DNA of 64,000 nt, from NCBI GenBank assembly GCA_947503335.1, contig CANNCY010000003.1, positions 310,001 through 374,000 of the forward strand. The letters run 5' to 3'. How positions within the stretch are numbered: position 1 is the first letter of the stretch; every line of letters begins with the position of its first letter. This DNA comes from an uncultured Pseudomonadales bacterium (GTDB taxonomy: Bacteria > Pseudomonadota > Gammaproteobacteria > Pseudomonadales > CANNCY01). The notes below the pieces were generated by a model. It worked only from the letters and a program-made list of their open reading frames with translations, did not search any database and was not told the origin of the DNA. The position numbers and the translations under genes are program-made. Of the stretch, positions 9,102-18,922 are shown piece by piece.

Positions 9102-11057
9102 ATGCCGGCAAATAGCGAGACCTCGTTCAAGCTAAATCGCACCGTGTTTCTTTCAGCCTCAGTATTGATCGCCATGATGGTGGTAATGACAGCGGTGCTA
9201 CCAAAGCGTGCTGAAACCTTTTTTAAGTGGCTTCAAGGCCAGCTGATCGAATCAGCAGGCTGGTTCTACGTATTAGTAGTGGCTGTAGTACTCATGTATG
9301 CAACGTACTTTGCATTGAGCCGTCATGGGCGAGTTAAGCTTGGCCCTGATCATGCGGCACCCGACTACAGTTTACCTAGCTGGTTTGCGATGCTGTTTAG
9401 TGCCGGCATTGGTATTGGGCTTCTATTCTTCGGCGTCGCTGAACCTGTCATGCACTATATGAGCCCCCCCGATATTCAGGGGCAAACCCTAGATGCTGCC
9501 CGCGAAGCGATGAACATTACGTTCTTTCACTGGGGGCTGCATGCTTGGGCTATCTATGCGATTGTGGGGCTTGCCCTGTCTTACTACGGCTATCGGCATA
9601 ACCACTCGCTAACATTACGAAGCGCCCTAAGGCCTATCTTTGGCGATCGTGTAGAGGGATTAGCAGGAGATGCGGTAGACACCTTTGCAATCATTGGTAC
9701 CGTGCTAGGGGTCGCGACCTCAATGGGCTTTGGTGTTGCCCAAATCAATGCAGGTTTGGGCTATCTAGTTGGTATCGATCAATCAATTACGCTGCAGATA
9801 GTAATCATTATTGTGGTTACCATTTTTGCGACATTATCAGTTCTGTCAGGGCTAGATAAAGGCGTAAAACGTTTATCTGAAATCAATATGATTCTAGCGT
9901 TCGCCTTGATGGCGTTTGTGTTGTTAGCAGGGCCTACGTTGCACCTGATACAGATGCTAGTGCAAAACACGGGTACCTACTTGTCAGGATTGGTCGCTAA
10001 GACATTTAACATGTATGCCTACGAACCCACAGACTGGATCGGTGGGTGGACGTTATTCTATTGGGGCTGGTGGATATCCTGGTCGCCATTTGTGGGTATG
10101 TTTATTGCGCGTATCTCGCGCGGGCGCACTATTCGTGAGTTTATTCTGGGGGTGATTTTTATTCCTTCGGGCTTCACCTTCGCGTGGATGACCATTTTTG
10201 GCAATAGCGCCATCGATATAATTCTGACAGAGGGGCTTGCGTTAGCAAATCAAGTTGAGTCAGATAATGCCATCGCCCTGTTTCAGTTCTTGCATCATCT
10301 GCCGCTATCTAATTTGGTATCAGGTATTGCCGTTGTGATGATCGTTGTGTTCTTTGTGACGTCGGCCGATTCAGGTGCATTGGTAGTGAACATGCTGTGT
10401 GCCCACGGTAACGAGAACACCCCTAAGCGAATGCGAATATACTGGACGGGGTCAATCGGCCTTGTAGCAGCGGTATTGCTGTTAGCAGGGGGGCTGTCTG
10501 CATTACAAACAGCAACGATTGCAAGCGCGCTTCCCTTTGCCGTAATCATTTTGCTGATGCTGTTTGGTCTACAAAAATCATTATCTATTGACGCTGCAAA
10601 GCGAGAGACGCTGCAGCGCTCGGCGATGCTGTCTCCAAACACGTCGGGCGATGACAATTTTAGTTGGCGTGATCGGTTAGACAATATCGCCAGTTTACCT
10701 AAAGCAAAACGCGTCGCGGCATTTATCAATAATGATGTGAGGCTCGCGATGAAGGCAGTCAGCGACGAGCTGGTCAGCCGAGGTATGCATGCCACTACGT
10801 CTAGCCAAGAAAATAGACAAGACCTGATAATCTCCCACGGCGAAGAGCAAGACTTCTTGTACAGTGTACGACTTCGCGAGATGGAGCACCCAGACTTTGA
10901 CGAAGAGGGTGATCGCGAGCACTATTACCGCGCAGATGTTTATCTAGCAGAAGGCGGCCGAGACTATGACATAATGGGCTACAGTCGAGAGCACATCATC
11001 AATGATATCCTTGACCAGTACGAAAAACACCGACAGTTCTTAGACAGTATTCGCTAA
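9102..11057 (+). CDS. BCCT-family betaine/choline/carnitine transporter
   Basis: A 651-residue protein with 12 predicted membrane segments between residues about 15 and 490, followed by a cytoplasmic tail of about 160 residues. BCCT signatures are plain: FSAGIGIGLLFFGVAEPVMHY in segment 3 and the tryptophan-rich segment 8 box WTLFYWGWWISWSPFVGMFIARIS, whose aromatic residues form the quaternary-amine cage. A glycine-rich GIGI motif usually marks sodium-coupled members, whereas E. coli BetT uses protons; the long acidic C-terminal tail resembles BetT-type osmosensing tails. It probably imports choline or glycine betaine for osmoprotection. It overlaps the rlmJ start by one base. No bet catabolic genes are adjacent. 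Confidence 0.93.
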   Translation: MPANSETSFKLNRTVFLSASVLIAMMVVMTAVLPKRAETFFKWLQGQLIESAGWFYVLVVAVVLMYATYFALSRHGRVKLGPDHAAPDYSLPSWFAMLFSAGIGIGLLFFGVAEPVMHYMSPPDIQGQTLDAAREAMNITFFHWGLHAWAIYAIVGLALSYYGYRHNHSLTLRSALRPIFGDRVEGLAGDAVDTFAIIGTVLGVATSMGFGVAQINAGLGYLVGIDQSITLQIVIIIVVTIFATLSVLSGLDKGVKRLSEINMILAFALMAFVLLAGPTLHLIQMLVQNTGTYLSGLVAKTFNMYAYEPTDWIGGWTLFYWGWWISWSPFVGMFIARISRGRTIREFILGVIFIPSGFTFAWMTIFGNSAIDIILTEGLALANQVESDNAIALFQFLHHLPLSNLVSGIAVVMIVVFFVTSADSGALVVNMLCAHGNENTPKRMRIYWTGSIGLVAAVLLLAGGLSALQTATIASALPFAVIILLMLFGLQKSLSIDAAKRETLQRSAMLSPNTSGDDNFSWRDRLDNIASLPKAKRVAAFINNDVRLAMKAVSDELVSRGMHATTSSQENRQDLIISHGEEQDFLYSVRLREMEHPDFDEEGDREHYYRADVYLAEGGRDYDIMGYSREHIINDILDQYEKHRQFLDSIR

Positions 11058-11881
11058 TGCTTAGTTATCAACATCAGTACCATGCCGGCAATCATGCTGA
11101 CGTCTTAAAACATTGGGTTTTACTGCATTGTGTGCACCACATGCAAAAGAAAGCTAAGCCCTTTGATTACATTGATACGCATTCAGGCGCAGGGCGGTAT
11201 CAACTTGATTCTGCCGAAGCTACCAAAACCGGCGAAGCCAAAGAGGGTGTGCTAAAGGTTGATTGGTCTAACATAGAAGGCATGCACCAATACGCACAGG
11301 CAATCGCTAAAGATCTTAAAAAGGGGCGCTATCCAGGCTCGCCCATGCTAGTCAATAGACTGTTGCGTGAGGGCGATCATGCTTGGCTATACGAGATGCA
11401 CCCTCAAACGGTTGAGCTGCTTCGTAGCTGTTGCGAACGTAAGCGGGTAGTGTATGTGAAGCAAGAAGATGGCTTTAAAGGTCTATTAAGCTTGCTGCCA
11501 CCCAAAAGCCGTAGAGCGTTAGTATTGATCGACCCATCCTATGAAATTAAAGCTGACTACCAACGTGTAGTGGATGTTGTAATTGATGCTTATCAAAAGT
11601 TTCCACAAGCGGTTATCTTGATCTGGTACCCGGTGGTCGATCGCAGATTCATCGGTAACATGCAACGCGATCTAAAAAATAGCGGTATTAACAATATTCA
11701 GCAGTTCGAGATGGGTATCGAAGATGAGTCAAATAAAGGGATGACCGCATCGGGTGTCTTTGCTATTAACCCGCCCTATACATTGAAAACTGCGTTTGAA
11801 GAGACTATGCCGAAAGTTAGCGAACTACTAAGTGTAGATGAAACTTCAAGAACAAGATCGACGCAATTGGTCTCTGAATAA
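11057..11881 (+). CDS. rlmJ: 23S rRNA (A2030-N6)-methyltransferase RlmJ
   Basis: A 274-residue protein close to the E. coli length (280), with the characteristic N-terminus LSYQHQYHAGNHADVLKHW, SAM-site IDTHSGAGRYQL and catalytic motif VLIDPSYEIK (the D-P-P/S-Y type of N6-adenine methyltransferases). It methylates A2030 of 23S rRNA. It starts inside the stop codon of the BCCT transporter gene (TAATG), so it may depend on translational coupling. The gene ends 15 bp before the end of the convergent ohrR-like gene. Confidence 0.96.
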   Translation: MLSYQHQYHAGNHADVLKHWVLLHCVHHMQKKAKPFDYIDTHSGAGRYQLDSAEATKTGEAKEGVLKVDWSNIEGMHQYAQAIAKDLKKGRYPGSPMLVNRLLREGDHAWLYEMHPQTVELLRSCCERKRVVYVKQEDGFKGLLSLLPPKSRRALVLIDPSYEIKADYQRVVDVVIDAYQKFPQAVILIWYPVVDRRFIGNMQRDLKNSGINNIQQFEMGIEDESNKGMTASGVFAINPPYTLKTAFEETMPKVSELLSVDETSRTRSTQLVSE

Positions 11882-11896
11882 GGTGAGGCCTTTATA

Positions 11897-11926
11897 CTAA
11901 AGCAGCTTATTACACAGCTGCTTTAG
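11897..11926. terminator. Perfect 10-bp hairpin between convergent rlmJ and ohrR-like genes
   Basis: CTAAAGCAGC at 11897-11906 and GCTGCTTTAG at 11917-11926 flank a 10-base loop. The stem includes the ohrR-like stop codon and last codons. There is no T-run on either side, so it may be a 3'-end stabiliser or weak two-way terminator rather than a classical terminator. Confidence 0.5.
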
Positions 11927-12310
11927 TTGATCTAACTCTTCACGCGATAGTGTAATACTACAAGCTAGTGTGGAAGGAATATCCATGGCTTGCTGCTGAA
12001 GCTCCACCCCCCGTTGGGTTAGGTTAATATCCCTAGCGCGTTCATCCTCTTTACTACGCGTGCGCTCTATTAGATTTTTGAGCTCTAATCGTTTTAGCAG
12101 GGGGGTAAGTGTACCCGAATCTAGATACAGCGCGTTACCTAGGTCGCTTACTCTTTGACGCCCGTGTTGCCACAATACAAGCATCACTAAATATTGTGGA
12201 TAAGTCAGATCTAACTCTTTAAGTAGTGGTCGATAAGCTCTTGTTACTGCGTTTGCGGCACTATATAGCGAAAAGCAGTACTGGTTATCAAGAAACAGCT
12301 GATCACTCAT
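11897..12310 (-). CDS. OhrR-type MarR-family peroxide-sensing repressor (two-Cys type)
   Basis: A 137-residue winged-helix MarR protein. The OhrR-type reactive cysteine is C12 in QYCFSLYSAAN, followed by the conserved LTYPQYLVMLVLWQH helix, recognition region YLDSGTLTPLLKRLE and wing RSKEDERARDINLT. Cysteines also occur at C117 and C133. The C12-C117 spacing of 105 equals that of C22-C127 in Xanthomonas OhrR, the classic two-Cys organic-hydroperoxide switch. The usual target gene ohr is not adjacent. Instead the gene sits two bases after a membrane-protein gene whose promoter holds matching palindromes, so OhrR probably represses this two-gene operon. Its last codons form one arm of a perfect hairpin. 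Confidence 0.9.
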   Translation of the reverse strand: MSDQLFLDNQYCFSLYSAANAVTRAYRPLLKELDLTYPQYLVMLVLWQHGRQRVSDLGNALYLDSGTLTPLLKRLELKNLIERTRSKEDERARDINLTQRGVELQQQAMDIPSTLACSITLSREELDQLKQLCNKLL

Positions 12311-12312
12311 AT

Positions 12313-12795
12313 TTAGCCTCGCTTGTACAACCAGCGCATCTGAGCAACAAGCAGTACAAAGAAGATCAGCGCGATGATGCCAAAGGTCTTTTGTAATAGT
12401 GGGTCAGTTAGCGAAGATACCAATGGATTACCGATCGGAAACCTCGTCATGATTTCGGTAGCGGTAGGCAGCATATGAAATAAGAAGCTACCTGAATAGC
12501 AAAGCGCGACAAAGTATTTATTGAGCGATCGTAGAGGAGTAAATCGCTCTGCTACATAACCAACAACCACCGCCAAAACAGTGAGTACCGCTAAACCATG
12601 GGCTGCGTTTGGGCCGCCATGACGAAAAATCGTTAGGGCACTAGCGGCAGTTAGTAATGTGGTAACTAGGTACACTTTACCGCTTAGTCTTGAGGCCAGA
12701 ATTTGCTTATCTACGATAAAAAGACGCACTGCGCAGGCGATAGCGACAATGCCTACAATCGTATGAAAGATACCCATTGGGCTTAACGAAGGCAT
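12313..12795 (-). CDS. Small integral membrane protein, unknown function
   Basis: A 160-residue protein with about five hydrophobic segments (GIFHTIVGIVAIACAVRLFI, VTTLLTAASALTIF, GLAVLTVLAVVVGYV, FVALCYSGSFLFHML, FGIIALIFFVLLVAQM). No catalytic motif is seen; the paired His/Cys positions in the fourth segment (CYSGSFLFH) might suggest heme or redox binding, but this is only a guess. It is the first gene of a two-gene unit with the OhrR-like repressor (2-bp gap), and the region upstream of its ATG contains operator-like palindromes. It is therefore probably induced by organic peroxides or related oxidants. No named family is recognised. Confidence 0.75.
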   Translation of the reverse strand: MPSLSPMGIFHTIVGIVAIACAVRLFIVDKQILASRLSGKVYLVTTLLTAASALTIFRHGGPNAAHGLAVLTVLAVVVGYVAERFTPLRSLNKYFVALCYSGSFLFHMLPTATEIMTRFPIGNPLVSSLTDPLLQKTFGIIALIFFVLLVAQMRWLYKRG

Positions 12796-12815
12796 ATTTG
12801 GATCCTTAAGTATTG

Positions 12816-12855
12816 ATATTGTATTGTGTACAATATAATTTTAGGCAATATATTG
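12816..12855. promoter_or_regulatory. Probable OhrR operator cluster
   Basis: Two palindromes lie 20-60 bases upstream of the membrane-protein ATG: ATATTGTA-N5-TACAATAT at 12816-12836 (perfect 8-bp arms, containing the nested TATTGT-GT-ACAATA) and CAATATATTG at 12846-12855. Known OhrR sites are AT-rich TACAAT/ATTGTA inverted repeats, which these match. Assignment to the adjacent repressor is inferred from sequence and proximity. Confidence 0.65.
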
Positions 12856-12934
12856 TCAAGAGTACTGAACTGCTCACGAAGTCATAACTATTTACAGCGT
12901 ACGTTTTGAGAGACAGGCCATACTGATAATTGGT

Positions 12935-14926
12935 GTGTGTGGATTTCTAAGTGTGATTCAAGCGGCGCGTTCAAGACTGTCCCAGCTTAAATTGAGGCAC
13001 AAGATCATTATCGGCTTTTTGGTACCGGTACTGATTGTGGTGCCACTGACACTATATTTGCTGGTTAGTCTTTATCAAATGAAAGAGTCTGCTCGGTGGG
13101 TAGAGCATACGCATGAAGTAATCGCAGAAGCTCGGCTGCTAGTAAAGAAGATGGTGGATCTAGAAACAGGTCAACGCGGCTTTGCCATTACGGGCGAAGA
13201 GATATTTTTAGAACCTTACCATGAAGCCCAAAGCGATTGGCGCCGCCATATGTCTGAGCTGGCCAATTTGGTGTCAGATAATCCTAGGCAAGGGGAGGTG
13301 CTTGCAAAAATACAAAAATTAAAGGATCGATGGCAGATCGAACAGGCCGGTCCATCAATGAGACTCCGCCGCTTAGCTAATGACGGCAAGACACCAATTA
13401 ACGAAGTTGCAAAGTTTGAATCAAAGCAATACGGCAAGTCGATCGTAGATGAAATTCGCGCACACGTAGATGACTTTGTGAAGCATGAACAAGATTTAAT
13501 GGTGATTAGAACAGAGCAGCAAACGCGTGACAACCAAAGGTTTGTTGTATTGATTCTTTTCGCAGTGGTTGCAGTTATCGTCACGGCGATGCTATCGGTC
13601 ACCTGGCTGTTGAGAGCGATTACAGAGCCCATCTCGCGATTACTAGATGTCACTATCTCAATTGCAGATGGCGATTTAGAGCAAGTCGTTGACACTCAAG
13701 GATTTGACGAGATCTCTGAACTAGGGCAGTCGGTGAACCATATGTCGATGTCGTTGAAAGATTCGTATCAACAATTAGAACACAAAGCTGAGGAGCTAGA
13801 GGCGGCCAGTCGTTATAAATCAGAATTCTTGGCAAACATGAGTCACGAAATTAGAACGCCAATGAACGGCGTGATTGGCATGGCTCAATTGTTATTGCGT
13901 AGCGATCTAGATGAGGATCAACGTGATAAGTTAAAACGTCTAATGAGATCGGGCGAATCGCTGCTGGTTATTCTAAGCGAAATTTTAGACTACTCAAAAA
14001 TCGAAGCAAATCGCATCGAGCTCGAACATATCGATGTTAACTTACCCGTTATAGTCGGTGATGTTGAAAGCTATTTCGGTACCGTGGCACACGAACAGGG
14101 TATCCAGTTTAAAGTTGATTTGACCGAATTGCATGATCGTATCGTTGTGGGTGATCCCACGCGTATTCGACAAATCATTAATAACCTTTGTAGTAACGCA
14201 GTAAAGTTTACAAAATCGGGCAGTGTCACAGTAAAGGCCTCGAGTGCTGCCGCCAGCGAAGGCGATTGTATGATTGAAATCTTAGTGATCGATACTGGAG
14301 TTGGTATTGCAGAAGAAAAACTAGCAACCATATTCGAAGCGTTTTCACAGGCAGAAGGCTCAACCAACCGTGAATTTGGGGGTACGGGCCTAGGCCTAAC
14401 TATCAGTAAAAACTTAGCAGAATTGATGGGAGGTGACTTGCTAGTAAGTAGCGAAATAGGGCAGGGCACCACCTTTACATTGCGCCTAGAATTGCCTGTT
14501 AGCGACACAGTTGTCGATGAAGGAGAGAGTGGTGAGATCGACTTTAACCTGGTGAGGCCACTGAATGCTATGGTAGTCGACGACAACGCGATAAACGTTG
14601 ATCTACTTAAGTGGATGTTAGAAGACTGGAACCACAGTGTGATAACCGCCGAAGATGGGCAAATCTGTGTCGACAAGCTGAAGCAGAATCCGGTAGACGT
14701 AATCTTTATGGATTTTCATATGCCCAATCTAAATGGTAAAGAGGCAACTGAAGTAATTAGGCAGTTGCCCCCACCACTTAATGAGACGATTGTGATTGGC
14801 TGCACTGCCGATGCATTTGCAGAATCAACCGCAGAGCTGTTAGCCGCGGGGCAAAACGCTGTCATTCAAAAACCGGTAATCGAAAAAGAACTACACAGCG
14901 TCTTAATGAAATACTTTAAAGCTTAG
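12935..14926 (+). CDS. Membrane hybrid sensor histidine kinase (CHASE3-HAMP-HisKA-HATPase-REC)
   Basis: A 663-residue protein from a GTG at 12935 (a GTG at 12953 is equally possible; no strong ribosome site). Order: membrane segment about residues 24-45; periplasmic CHASE3-like sensor (residues about 50-200, with [22 protein letters not shown]); second membrane segment about 203-225; HAMP; coiled coil; HisKA with [15 protein letters not shown] (H304); HATPase_c with the G1/G2 boxes VIDTGVGI and [16 protein letters not shown]; receiver domain with phospho-acceptor D593 ([13 protein letters not shown]). CHASE3 sensors respond to unknown extracellular cues. No response regulator gene follows, so the phosphorelay partner is elsewhere. 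Its 3' end overlaps the convergent sortase gene by 11 bp. Confidence 0.93.
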   Translation: MCGFLSVIQAARSRLSQLKLRHKIIIGFLVPVLIVVPLTLYLLVSLYQMKESARWVEHTHEVIAEARLLVKKMVDLETGQRGFAITGEEIFLEPYHEAQSDWRRHMSELANLVSDNPRQGEVLAKIQKLKDRWQIEQAGPSMRLRRLANDGKTPINEVAKFESKQYGKSIVDEIRAHVDDFVKHEQDLMVIRTEQQTRDNQRFVVLILFAVVAVIVTAMLSVTWLLRAITEPISRLLDVTISIADGDLEQVVDTQGFDEISELGQSVNHMSMSLKDSYQQLEHKAEELEAASRYKSEFLANMSHEIRTPMNGVIGMAQLLLRSDLDEDQRDKLKRLMRSGESLLVILSEILDYSKIEANRIELEHIDVNLPVIVGDVESYFGTVAHEQGIQFKVDLTELHDRIVVGDPTRIRQIINNLCSNAVKFTKSGSVTVKASSAAASEGDCMIEILVIDTGVGIAEEKLATIFEAFSQAEGSTNREFGGTGLGLTISKNLAELMGGDLLVSSEIGQGTTFTLRLELPVSDTVVDEGESGEIDFNLVRPLNAMVVDDNAINVDLLKWMLEDWNHSVITAEDGQICVDKLKQNPVDVIFMDFHMPNLNGKEATEVIRQLPPPLNETIVIGCTADAFAESTAELLAAGQNAVIQKPVIEKELHSVLMKYFKA

Positions 14927-15503
14927 CGGTAATCCCTGTACTCGGCACAATCGGTGTACCTCTAACAACTAAGCGCAATGGTGTATTTGGGCGAAGGTTG
15001 TTAAAGGGGTAGCATGTAATCAGTATCAGTTCGTCGCGGTCACTGCGCCGCAACATCTGTTGTTTTACATCGAAAATCGTTTTATCAGTAATTCGATAAT
15101 GGCGAGTGATGCCAGATCGACTCTGCAAACTGATAATGTTACCAACATGCACATTCTTTAACTCGACAAAATGAGAATCGTTATGAGCTGCGATAACAAC
15201 CTGACCAACATCACCAGGCATCGTGCTATTAGTAAGATGACCAGGGCCAAATGCAAGTGATTGGCCATGGCTACCTTTTAGTACAAACAGTGGTTTGCTA
15301 CTAGTGAAAGATAGTTTTGCAATGGGCGAGAAATCAGCCCAACTCCAAGGCGGTACAGGCTGCCCTGTCGCAATGGTTTGCTGCCAAGCATCGGCAATTA
15401 AATATTGGGCGAGCTGCGCCTTAGCGTGTATGTATCCGATGTTGCCCATCATTAATCCACCAATACCTAATAACAACGCCCCAGTAATCTTGCGCGTGCT
15501 CAT
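14916..15503 (-). CDS. Class GN sortase
   Basis: A 195-residue membrane-anchored transpeptidase. One N-terminal hydrophobic anchor ([20 protein letters not shown]) is followed by the sortase barrel with H107 ([11 protein letters not shown]), nucleophile C164 ([11 protein letters not shown]) and arginine candidates R171/R177. Sortases cleave sorting motifs and attach proteins to amines; the GN class is the Gram-negative type (TIGR03784) that travels with a single dedicated substrate. That substrate gene lies directly upstream and overlaps by four bases (ATGA), so the two are made together. The physiological acceptor in Gram-negative cells is not known. Confidence 0.95.
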   Translation of the reverse strand: MSTRKITGALLLGIGGLMMGNIGYIHAKAQLAQYLIADAWQQTIATGQPVPPWSWADFSPIAKLSFTSSKPLFVLKGSHGQSLAFGPGHLTNSTMPGDVGQVVIAAHNDSHFVELKNVHVGNIISLQSRSGITRHYRITDKTIFDVKQQMLRRSDRDELILITCYPFNNLRPNTPLRLVVRGTPIVPSTGITAKL

Positions 15504-17464
15504 CGGTCATCTCGCTGTGATTGAATAAGAACGGCACTGCCGACTAACAGGCAGAGTACACTTAGTAAAGCTAGAAGTGTTATGCCTAAACTAGTTTGGG
15601 GTACAGCTAACCCTTTGGGTGTTAAGTTAGGTACGAGCTTGCGTGTCAGCTTATCACTGGGTGAGCGCGCCACTTGATGATCTATGGCGATAAAGCTTGT
15701 ATAAGGCGTTAATACATTGTGTTTGATCGATAGCGCTACGATGCTTTGCTTAAGCAGCGACGGGTCGCCTTGCCCAAGTCGAACACGATCGTTTAAGTCT
15801 TCAATTCTTTCTTTGGCCCATAACTTGGCAACCCCTGAAACATTGCTTGGTGCATACTCAATGATACGATCGAACGATTGGTCGGCTTGAATGCCTCGTA
15901 AGCGCAATCGAGGGTTAGTATGTGCGAGTTTTAGAGAGACGGTAAGAGGCTCACCATAGTAAACATCGGGTAACGATTCGGGCTGAAGTGATATAATGGA
16001 GCCATTGTTATCGATAATCTCTAAGTTCTTCATCGCTGGTTTGGCGATTTTGTTGAATAAGCTTTTCATCTGCTCGCTCACTGCAGATGTATCGTTGATC
16101 TTTACAAAACTGCCTCGCCCATTCTTAGCAAGTGATCGAAATAAACTTTCGTTCGGAGCAGAGCCAATGGCAATCGCAAATAGACGAGTATCGCCTAATA
16201 ATAGATTTACTGACTGTGACAGCTCGACTTCGTTTGATATTGCACCATCAGTGATCAGAATTACCTGACGCATGACGTCAGGTTTTTTCGCCGGCAGGCT
16301 TAATGCTTCAATTACCGGGGGCACCATTTCAGTACCGCCATCTGCCTTTAGATTACTAACAAAATGACTGGCAATGCCTATGTTTTGCTTGTTTGCTGGC
16401 AGCGAGTTATCAGACAGTAGCGTATGTGTAGAATTAAACTCTATTACGTTGAAATAGTCGTCGGGTGACAAAAACGATAGCCCTTGTACAAGTGCAGCGC
16501 GCGCTTGAGCAATTGATTCACCGCCCATCGAACCTGATGTGTCGATGACGAAAATAGTCTCTTTGGGTAGCGTCGGCTGTTTAAATGCAGATGGCTGAGC
16601 GGCAATGGTTAGCATGCCATAGTGTTCATGATCTTTCGTTTCAACATAAAGGCTGCTTGCGACTGTGCGATTATTTTGTTGCCAACTTAGATTGAAGTCT
16701 GCATTCATGGGCTCAAAGCGATTAATAAATTGAACGTGCTTTTCTCTGCCCCCGGTTACTGCAATGGCATGGCTATTACTTTTTAATTCGGTAACATCAA
16801 ATCCAGTATTAAGTGTCAAATTCAGTTCGATTGGGTTGTTAACCGAGGTGTTATTGGGCGACCTAAACGATTGGTCAGTGATAGGGTCATCTGCGCCACG
16901 TGGATTATATCTAGGAGTATAGGTGGTAGGTAGCGTTAAGCCGTAGGTACCGTCATTGTATGAAACCTTGTCGACATAGCTGAGTGTCACGTCGATCTTT
17001 TCACCAGGTGAGATATTGGCAACGTCTATCTTAAACAGATTAGGTCTGTTTTGTTGTAGCAGTGCGGTGCGTTGACCCTTATTTTTTGCCTTTTCGTAAC
17101 TTCTTTGGGCTGCCTGTTTTTCTTTAACTTCACCGATAATGACACGGCTACCAATCTTGATTTGTAAGCTGTCTACCGACGCTGTAGAGGGTAATGGAAA
17201 CTGATAGCTACCTTCAACGAACTCAGTCAAGGGATTGTAGAATCGCTGTGTCAGCGTGGTATATATCAGTAGGCCGTTAACCTTTACATCGGCCTTTGCT
17301 GCAACCTGTAACGATGGGTGTTTGCTACCCTGAGCATCAATCACTACAAAATCGCCAGCAGTAGTTGTGTTGTGTGTGTCAGTAGTTGTGGTCGTTGCGA
17401 GTGACGACTCGGCGGCGCAAAACAACGCTGCAGTGTAAAAGATCACTCTTAAGTAGTTGAACAT
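15500..17464 (-). CDS. Marine proteobacterial sortase target protein (VIT + VWA domains)
   Basis: A 654-residue exported protein. It has a signal peptide, a VIT domain (residues about 40-165, with LTQRFYNPLTEFVEGSYQFPLP and QNRPNLFKIDVANISPGEKI, as in inter-alpha-trypsin inhibitor heavy chains), and a von Willebrand A domain with an intact metal site D308-T-S310-G-S312 (FVIDTSGSMGGES). It ends in a short sorting signal, VPQTS, a hydrophobic segment (LLALLSVLCLLVGSAVLI) and a basic/charged tail (QSQRDDR), the substrate architecture for the adjacent class GN sortase (TIGR03788). The pair is presumably displayed on the outer face of a membrane and binds a protein or surface through VWA. It lies 80 bp downstream of an acyltransferase gene on the same strand. 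Confidence 0.95.
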   Translation of the reverse strand: MFNYLRVIFYTAALFCAAESSLATTTTTDTHNTTTAGDFVVIDAQGSKHPSLQVAAKADVKVNGLLIYTTLTQRFYNPLTEFVEGSYQFPLPSTASVDSLQIKIGSRVIIGEVKEKQAAQRSYEKAKNKGQRTALLQQNRPNLFKIDVANISPGEKIDVTLSYVDKVSYNDGTYGLTLPTTYTPRYNPRGADDPITDQSFRSPNNTSVNNPIELNLTLNTGFDVTELKSNSHAIAVTGGREKHVQFINRFEPMNADFNLSWQQNNRTVASSLYVETKDHEHYGMLTIAAQPSAFKQPTLPKETIFVIDTSGSMGGESIAQARAALVQGLSFLSPDDYFNVIEFNSTHTLLSDNSLPANKQNIGIASHFVSNLKADGGTEMVPPVIEALSLPAKKPDVMRQVILITDGAISNEVELSQSVNLLLGDTRLFAIAIGSAPNESLFRSLAKNGRGSFVKINDTSAVSEQMKSLFNKIAKPAMKNLEIIDNNGSIISLQPESLPDVYYGEPLTVSLKLAHTNPRLRLRGIQADQSFDRIIEYAPSNVSGVAKLWAKERIEDLNDRVRLGQGDPSLLKQSIVALSIKHNVLTPYTSFIAIDHQVARSPSDKLTRKLVPNLTPKGLAVPQTSLGITLLALLSVLCLLVGSAVLIQSQRDDR

Positions 17465-17544
17465 AATAAGCCCCTAGTGAGATATAGGAGCTAGTTTGGC
17501 TAAGAAACTTTGTGGCTTCTTAGATCAACGATGACCAACCCTGA

Positions 17545-18843
17545 TCAATTGTGGCGAAATCTGATAACCCCTGATAACCAAGTGGCAGAAAACAGTAACA
17601 ATGCTGGTGTCCAGGCCCATAGATTGGTTAACTCGCCCGTAAAACCGTTTAAGGCCATCAGAGCGATACCTGCACAGGCTAAGGTAGATGCTAACAGTAA
17701 GCGCCAATTGCTGGGTGAATTGGTTTTGTGAGACATACGCTCAAGCCCTGATACAAGGCTTACAACAGGTAACAGAATGCAAAGCAAGCCAATCATCCAA
17801 GCGGGTCGATGAGTCCACCATTGTGCGCTAGCCGGTTCAACTTCGAGTGCAGGTAATCCGAAGACAGCGATGATACCGAAGACGGCGATTAGCACAGTCA
17901 TATGCCAAAGATAAACAGACATGATCATGGCATTGATAAAGATGGTCGCTGACCAAACTCGCACATTTTTCAGCAGTCGGTTCATGGGTGTTTGTAGCGA
18001 GTACAGAATACTAAACTGCAGTATACCTAGCAGTAGTAGCGTTACTTTAGGAGGCAGAGAGTTACTAACGCCTTCGCCTGGAGACCCGGCCATAGCAATA
18101 GGGTAAGGCCCGTGCCATACCATCCAGTGCAGTGCAGTAATCGCTAATAGGGCAATGATAACTAGTACAGCAATCGAGGGTAGACGATTGCTATACCAGG
18201 CAAATCCGATGTGATGCACGGCAAGCCAAACCCAGAGATAGTTGAGCCAACCCACCCACTTCATGTCGGCAAACAGATATAGCGCGTCGCAGGCTAGCGC
18301 CAAGATGACTAGCCCGCTGAATGACCACCAGCCCCACTTAAGCCAGATCTGATAACTGACTGGGGCTAGTAACACGATTAGTAGATAAATTGCTAAAAAC
18401 CAAGATGGAATCAGGGCAGCCTTCGACGCATAGGCAACCTGTTGCGCCGACAGCCCGTATAGATTTAAGGCTAAGGATACAACTACCCACAGTAATGTAA
18501 TGCCCAGTAATGGCGTGAGTAAGCGTTGCAATCGCCCCTGAAGCCATTGTGCATACGGCGTGCCCTGCGACAGTGCTTTGTTTAGCGAGGTCGCATTTGA
18601 GTACCCGCCGACAATAAAGAAGATAGGCATTACCTGAAACAGCCAGGTAAGCACATGGCTATAGGGGGCCACCTCTAGCACATTGATCGGTTCGAACTGC
18701 CCAGACACAGTGCTGGCCCCTATAATAAGCCAATGCCCAAAGACAACGAAAAGAATCGAGAACGCCCGTAGAAAGTCTACGTATCGATTACGGCTATCGG
18801 GTGTGGCTAAAGCCAACTCTTTGATTCGGGCAGTATTAAACAT
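17545..18843 (-). CDS. Acyltransferase-3 (OafA-like) membrane protein
   Basis: A 432-residue protein. The start at 18843 is chosen because it gives MFNTARIKELAL just before the family N-terminus RYVDFLRAFSILFVVFGHWLI; the open frame extends 38 codons further upstream with atypical sequence. It has about ten membrane helices, the conserved His of FGHW in helix 1, and an R-x10-H pattern typical of acyltransferase-3 proteins (FFIVGGYSNATS is also characteristic). Such proteins move acyl groups across the membrane onto surface glycans, lipids or peptides. No glycan cluster surrounds it, and its substrate is unknown. It could be functionally linked to the sortase pair downstream on the same strand, but an 80-bp gap leaves this open. 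Confidence 0.85.
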   Translation of the reverse strand: MFNTARIKELALATPDSRNRYVDFLRAFSILFVVFGHWLIIGASTVSGQFEPINVLEVAPYSHVLTWLFQVMPIFFIVGGYSNATSLNKALSQGTPYAQWLQGRLQRLLTPLLGITLLWVVVSLALNLYGLSAQQVAYASKAALIPSWFLAIYLLIVLLAPVSYQIWLKWGWWSFSGLVILALACDALYLFADMKWVGWLNYLWVWLAVHHIGFAWYSNRLPSIAVLVIIALLAITALHWMVWHGPYPIAMAGSPGEGVSNSLPPKVTLLLLGILQFSILYSLQTPMNRLLKNVRVWSATIFINAMIMSVYLWHMTVLIAVFGIIAVFGLPALEVEPASAQWWTHRPAWMIGLLCILLPVVSLVSGLERMSHKTNSPSNWRLLLASTLACAGIALMALNGFTGELTNLWAWTPALLLFSATWLSGVIRFRHN

Positions 18844-18922
18844 GATGCGCCTTTTATTATTAAATACTGTGCGTCGATCAGCACTGTAGCGGGTATTGAA
18901 GATAAATAGAAGTATCGCCGAA

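Noticed and set aside
10295-10795. 166-codon antisense frame inside the BCCT gene
   Set aside because: It is antisense to conserved transporter codons, has no family features and no ribosome site.
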